DNA from: Shewanella sp. OMA3-2
Lineage (GTDB): Bacteria; Pseudomonadota; Gammaproteobacteria; Enterobacterales; Shewanellaceae
Direction of reading: 5' to 3'
Length of the DNA stretch: 64,000 nucleotides
NCBI RefSeq assembly: GCF_021513195.1
Contig: NZ_CP090974.1
Coordinates: 818,001-882,000 of the forward strand
The notes beneath the pieces are model-generated. The model had not been told where the DNA came from. It ran no database searches and saw nothing but the letters and a program-made list of their open reading frames with translations. The position numbers and the translations under genes are program-made. Of this stretch, positions 60,690 through 64,000 are shown in pieces (the stretch's first letter is position 1; each line of letters opens with the position of its first letter).

Positions 60690-61700
60690 TCATATTAATT
60701 GCAACAAGGCTTGCTGGGTTAATGCTTCCGAGTAAGCATTGATTTTTTGATGCTCAGGGCTCCAGCCTTTAATAAAACGATGAAAATCAGCCCAGGCAAT
60801 AGGGTAGAGTGATCGCCAGGAGTTAACTAGCGCGCTAACATCGATATCGGGATGGTAATGACCAACGCTTTGACTTAACTGAATAAAATAAAAGTCGAGG
60901 TACGTTTCTACAGTGGTTTCTATTGTGGATATTGGCTGATTGAATGGCAGCACGCTACTTAAAAAATACACCACATCTTTCATGCCGCATCCTTGACCCA
61001 CATACTGAAAGTCTACCGCTGCGGCTTGGCAATTATCTGGGGTGAAACAAAAATTAGCTAACTTAGCATCGCCATGTACTAAGGTTTTAAACGGGCAATT
61101 ATTAAGAATGTAGTCTAACTCAGTTGCCGCATTTTTGAGTTTATCATCTTGTAATACGGCCAGTTCATCCGGCCGGGTGGCTAAGTGCCAGTAGGTGCCG
61201 ATAGGCCATAGATCTTGGCCGTCATGCTGCATAAATTGACCGTGAAAATGTGCCAGCCAAGTTAAGCTGGCTTGAATAATAGTGCGATCACCGTGATGGT
61301 TAATACGGCTAAAGCCTATTTGAGTTAAATCTTCAAGCACCAGTAATATGGCATAACAATCATCTGCATTTGGCGAGGTTATAGCATTACCCAGCCATAA
61401 GCATTTAGGCACCACACAGTCTGCTGTGCAGTGGTTGGCGTAATCTTGATACCAATAAGACTCAACTTGGTAAGAGCGCAATTTTCTTTGATGAGACAAG
61501 TCAGTCGCCCAACCTTTGGGGTGAGTTTGAGCTTGTGGCAAGGTGATATGCTTAACAATAACGGATGCATGACGGTAACCGGTTAAATACACCTGGACTA
61601 ACTCACCATAACCACCCCAAAGCGACTGAATGGACTGTACTGATTGAACACTTGTGGCGCCCAATACGTCGATAATTGCAGCTAACTGCTGAGGTTGCAT
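60690..61700 (-). CDS. Aminoglycoside-phosphotransferase/choline-kinase-like protein
   Basis: A 336-residue kinase-fold protein. The catalytic loop LVHGDAKLANFC (about 215-226, Brenner motif HGDxxxxN) and the metal-binding VDFQYVG (about 237) are those of the APH/choline kinase/EcKL group. A VKHI in the N lobe is a candidate ATP lysine. Substrate unknown; EcKL-like members act on small alcohols or steroids. It follows the flavin reductase gene with one base between, so the two are probably cotranscribed. Confidence 0.75.
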   Translation of the reverse strand: MQPQQLAAIIDVLGATSVQSVQSIQSLWGGYGELVQVYLTGYRHASVIVKHITLPQAQTHPKGWATDLSHQRKLRSYQVESYWYQDYANHCTADCVVPKCLWLGNAITSPNADDCYAILLVLEDLTQIGFSRINHHGDRTIIQASLTWLAHFHGQFMQHDGQDLWPIGTYWHLATRPDELAVLQDDKLKNAATELDYILNNCPFKTLVHGDAKLANFCFTPDNCQAAAVDFQYVGQGCGMKDVVYFLSSVLPFNQPISTIETTVETYLDFYFIQLSQSVGHYHPDIDVSALVNSWRSLYPIAWADFHRFIKGWSPEHQKINAYSEALTQQALLQLI

Positions 61701-61701
61701 A

Positions 61702-62340
61702 TTATTTAGGGCTTATTATTGGGCGAGATAAATCAAATCGATTATCTTCAGAAATACCATAATAAGCTGAAGGGCCGCCAGCGCGAAGCACGGGTTGTGC
61801 TAAAGCCGTTTGGTAAATGCCATTGGCATCAATTAAGTGCTTGGCAATATGCACAGCAACCACTTCACCTAATACTAACCAGGTATCAATATCGTCACCT
61901 TGGGCATTTTTAAGTTGAATACACTGACTTAACTTACATTCAAAATTGACAGGGCTTTCAGCAACCCGATCAACCGAGATTATTTTGCTGGCAACAGGCG
62001 TTAGCCCTGCAAAAGCAAACTCATCTTCACCTGGGGGTAAAGTGGCAGAGGTTAGGTTCATTTTTTCCGCTAATTCACGGGTGGTCAAGTTCCAAACAAA
62101 TTCACCGGTTTCAACTATATTAGCCACACTGTCTTTCCACGCTGTGCTGGCAAAACCAATAATGGGTGGAGTGTAGTTGAAACAGTTAAAAAAGCTGTAG
62201 GGCGCCAGATTACGCTGACCTTGGCCGTTGCGTGATGAAATCCAGCCTATTGGGCGTGGGCTAATAATGGCATTAAGTGGGTCATGGGCAAGGCCATGAC
62301 CTTTACTGGGTTGATAAAAGTGCTGCTCGTTTGACGTCAT
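61702..62340 (-). CDS. Flavin reductase-like (FMN-binding split-barrel) protein
   Basis: A 212-residue protein with the split-barrel FMN signatures IISPRPIGWISSRN, NLAPYSFFNCFNYTPP and VIKxxF-like segments. The start is set at the ATG 62340, behind AAGGAGGG with a 4-5 base gap; an earlier in-frame ATG has no such site. It may reduce free flavin or act as an NADH:FMN oxidoreductase. One base separates it from the kinase-like gene. Confidence 0.85.
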   Translation of the reverse strand: MTSNEQHFYQPSKGHGLAHDPLNAIISPRPIGWISSRNGQGQRNLAPYSFFNCFNYTPPIIGFASTAWKDSVANIVETGEFVWNLTTRELAEKMNLTSATLPPGEDEFAFAGLTPVASKIISVDRVAESPVNFECKLSQCIQLKNAQGDDIDTWLVLGEVVAVHIAKHLIDANGIYQTALAQPVLRAGGPSAYYGISEDNRFDLSRPIISPK

Positions 62341-62763
62341 GTAACCCTCCTTATTTGAATTTGATTGGGTAGCTTGAATAGCCCAAGGCACCCGCCAACG
62401 CTATGACTTAACGCCCACAGTATCGGTATCTATGTCATCTGCATCAGCCACTTGTTTTGAATTGATGTCATCAGCTGCGGATGTAGAAGTTGATAGTCGT
62501 AACAATATCCCAACAGTGCTGCGCCATATTTGTTGCCACATGAGCAAATCATTGAGGTTTACATGATATTAAGGTGCAGTATGCTGGTTCAATATAGGTG
62601 TTTTATGCCTGTAGATCTAGAATTACATCCTAATGATTTACATAAGCTTTAACCATTTTTATTGGTAACTAAAACATGTTAGTTGCTGGTTTTATGCAGT
62701 AGTCTAGTTTAGAGTGAATACTAACTAAATGGCAGTGTAGCCAATAAATCACAAGGAACACGA
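62341..62763. other. Intergenic region before the amidohydrolase gene
   Basis: About 420 bases, with one small open frame at 62401-62541 on the minus strand (listed separately) and the AAGGA of the M20 gene at the right end. Otherwise nothing clear. Confidence 0.4.
62401..62541 (-). CDS. Possible 46-residue small protein
   Basis: Opens MWQQIWRSTVGILLRLS, an amphipathic or short membrane helix, and continues with a Ser/Asp-rich acidic tail (ADDINSKQVADADDIDTDT). No ribosome-binding site is visible before the ATG and no relative is known to me. The acidic repetitive tail makes chance less likely, but evidence is weak. Confidence 0.25.
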   Translation of the reverse strand: MWQQIWRSTVGILLRLSTSTSAADDINSKQVADADDIDTDTVGVKS

Positions 62764-64000
62764 ATGAATCTTACCAAGCTTGCGTTAGCTATGTCGTTAT
62801 CGATTAGTCTGCTAGTTGTTCCGTATGCACAGGCTACCTCATTAGATCAAAGCGTCAAGCAAGCCTTGCCACAACTGGAAACGCTTTATCTGCATTTACA
62901 TCAACATCCTGAGCTGTCATATCAAGAGAAAAACTCCAGTGCAAGAATGGCAAAAGAACTAAAAGCCATAGGATTTACTGTTACCGAAAACTTCGGCGGT
63001 TATGGCGTGGTGGGTATATTAAAAAATGGTGATGGGCCGACGATTATGCTCCGCGCAGATACCGATGGTTTACCCATTATTGAACAAACGGGAAAACCCT
63101 ACGCCTCTAAGGTCACCACACTGGATGCAAATAACAATAAAGTGGGTGTTATGCATGGTTGTGGTCATGATATTCATATGACCAGCTTAATAGGTACTGC
63201 GCAGCAATTAGTACAACACAAAGCGGATTGGAAAGGCACATTGATGATGGTGGCTCAACCTGCAGAAGAAGTCGGTGGCGGTGCTAAAGCTATGTTGAAG
63301 CAAGGCTTGTTTAGTCAGTTTTCAACCCCTGATGCGGTATTAGGTTTGCATGTTAGTGCGACTATTCCTGCCGGTAAAGTGGGCGCTATTAGTGGTTATG
63401 CGCTGGCGAATGTTGATTCGGTTGATATCAAAATAAAAGGTAAAGGCGGCCATGGGGCTTACCCGCATACTACAATCGATCCTGTGGTATTGGCGGCCAG
63501 AACCGTCCTTGCTTTGCAAACAATTCCGAGTCGTGAAATATCACCGCTTGAGCCTAATGTGGTGACAGTCGGTTCGATTCACGGCGGTTCAAAGCATAAT
63601 ATTATCTCTAACGAAGTGATGTTGCAGTTGACGTTACGATCATACAATCCACAAGTGCGTGAGCAACAAATTGCGGCGATAAAAAGGATCACTAAAGGCA
63701 TAGCGATCAGTGCTGGATTACCCGATGAGCTGATGCCTGAAGTGAACGTGCATGATGATGAGGCCATTCCATCTACTTATAATGATCCAACGTTAGCGGC
63801 AAAAGTGAAAGCCAGTATTGAAGCCGAAATAGGCGCAGATAATGTATTAGTTGCACCGCAAGTTATGGCTGGTGAAGATTTTGGCTTATACGGCAGAACG
63901 GCTGAAAAAGTACCTATTACGTTATTTTGGTTAGGGGCGGTTGAGCCAAACATATATGCCGACAGTGTTGCCAAAGGCGATACGTTACCGTCACTACACT
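62764..64000 (+). CDS. M20D-family amidohydrolase/peptidase, secreted, cut by window end
   Basis: The reading frame starts at an ATG behind AAGGA and runs off the right edge. It has a signal peptide (cleavage after YAQA, about 24) and the M20 zinc-ligand motifs LRADTDGLP, MHGCGHDIHM and QPAEEVGGGAKAML, with GKGGHGAYPH of the dimerisation domain, typical of the hippurate/N-acyl-amino-acid amidohydrolase group. It probably hydrolyses N-acyl amino acids in the periplasm. The C-terminal end lies outside the window. Confidence 0.9.
   Translation, partial: MNLTKLALAMSLSISLLVVPYAQATSLDQSVKQALPQLETLYLHLHQHPELSYQEKNSSARMAKELKAIGFTVTENFGGYGVVGILKNGDGPTIMLRADTDGLPIIEQTGKPYASKVTTLDANNNKVGVMHGCGHDIHMTSLIGTAQQLVQHKADWKGTLMMVAQPAEEVGGGAKAMLKQGLFSQFSTPDAVLGLHVSATIPAGKVGAISGYALANVDSVDIKIKGKGGHGAYPHTTIDPVVLAARTVLALQTIPSREISPLEPNVVTVGSIHGGSKHNIISNEVMLQLTLRSYNPQVREQQIAAIKRITKGIAISAGLPDELMPEVNVHDDEAIPSTYNDPTLAAKVKASIEAEIGADNVLVAPQVMAGEDFGLYGRTAEKVPITLFWLGAVEPNIYADSVAKGDTLPSLH

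Overview
The window is a 64-kb chromosomal segment of a gammaproteobacterium, most likely a marine Shewanella. The evidence is the conserved order pilQ-aroK-aroB-damX-dam-rpe-gph-trpS, the rsmI/lpoA/yraN/diaA/dolP block next to rnpB, the low-to-moderate GC, and accessory genes typical of Alteromonadales such as a TonB receptor/tryptophan-halogenase-like pair. No tRNA, rRNA, phage genes, CRISPR array or intact insertion sequence was seen. This assignment rests on reading the sequence; no database search was run.

Layout. 1-7.8 kb: end of the type IV pilus secretin, shikimate genes, damX, dam, then rpe-gph-trpS, with two small convergent membrane-protein genes (one a DUF2970 protein of 59 codons) wedged between dam and rpe. 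7.9-10 kb: divergent LysR regulator and EamA transporter. 10-14.9 kb: cell-envelope and replication block dolP, diaA, yraN, lpoA (frameshifted at a nine-base G/C run), divergent rsmI, and the RNase P RNA gene with promoter and terminator. 15-23 kb: a CHASE/PAS hybrid histidine kinase overlapping a REC-GGDEF diguanylate cyclase, then a chemotaxis receptor. 23-34.3 kb: CstA-family permease, one-POTRA Omp85-like protein, ThrE-family exporter, MAPEG protein, YgiQ, a divergent NimR/NimT-like pair and a periplasmic orphan.

34.7-47.3 kb: a compact accessory locus for chitin-type amino sugars, flanked by two diverged direct copies of a roughly 100-bp terminator-containing sequence. A secreted CE4 deacetylase with two chitin-binding modules, a GH20 hexosaminidase, a ROK sugar kinase and a FucP-like permease are on the minus strand. 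A TonB-dependent receptor, a flavin-dependent halogenase homologue with a changed chloride-site motif, and an AraC regulator are on the plus strand. Together they would degrade, deacetylate, import and phosphorylate chito-oligosaccharides.

47.3-64 kb: SYLF-domain protein, S9 peptidase behind a seven-helix sensor-like protein that lacks a DNA-binding domain, YgbA-like cysteine protein, a protein with an 11-copy Glu-Pro hexanucleotide repeat, small lipoprotein, SelO, a DUF3630-like protein, SrkA (frameshifted) and DsbA. These are followed by a strong candidate for an orphan small RNA, a YtfK-family protein, ZapB, RidA, IlvE, an SDR, a kinase-like protein, a flavin reductase and a truncated M20 amidohydrolase. 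The two single-base frameshifts (lpoA, srkA) are either real lesions or switches, or sequencing errors.
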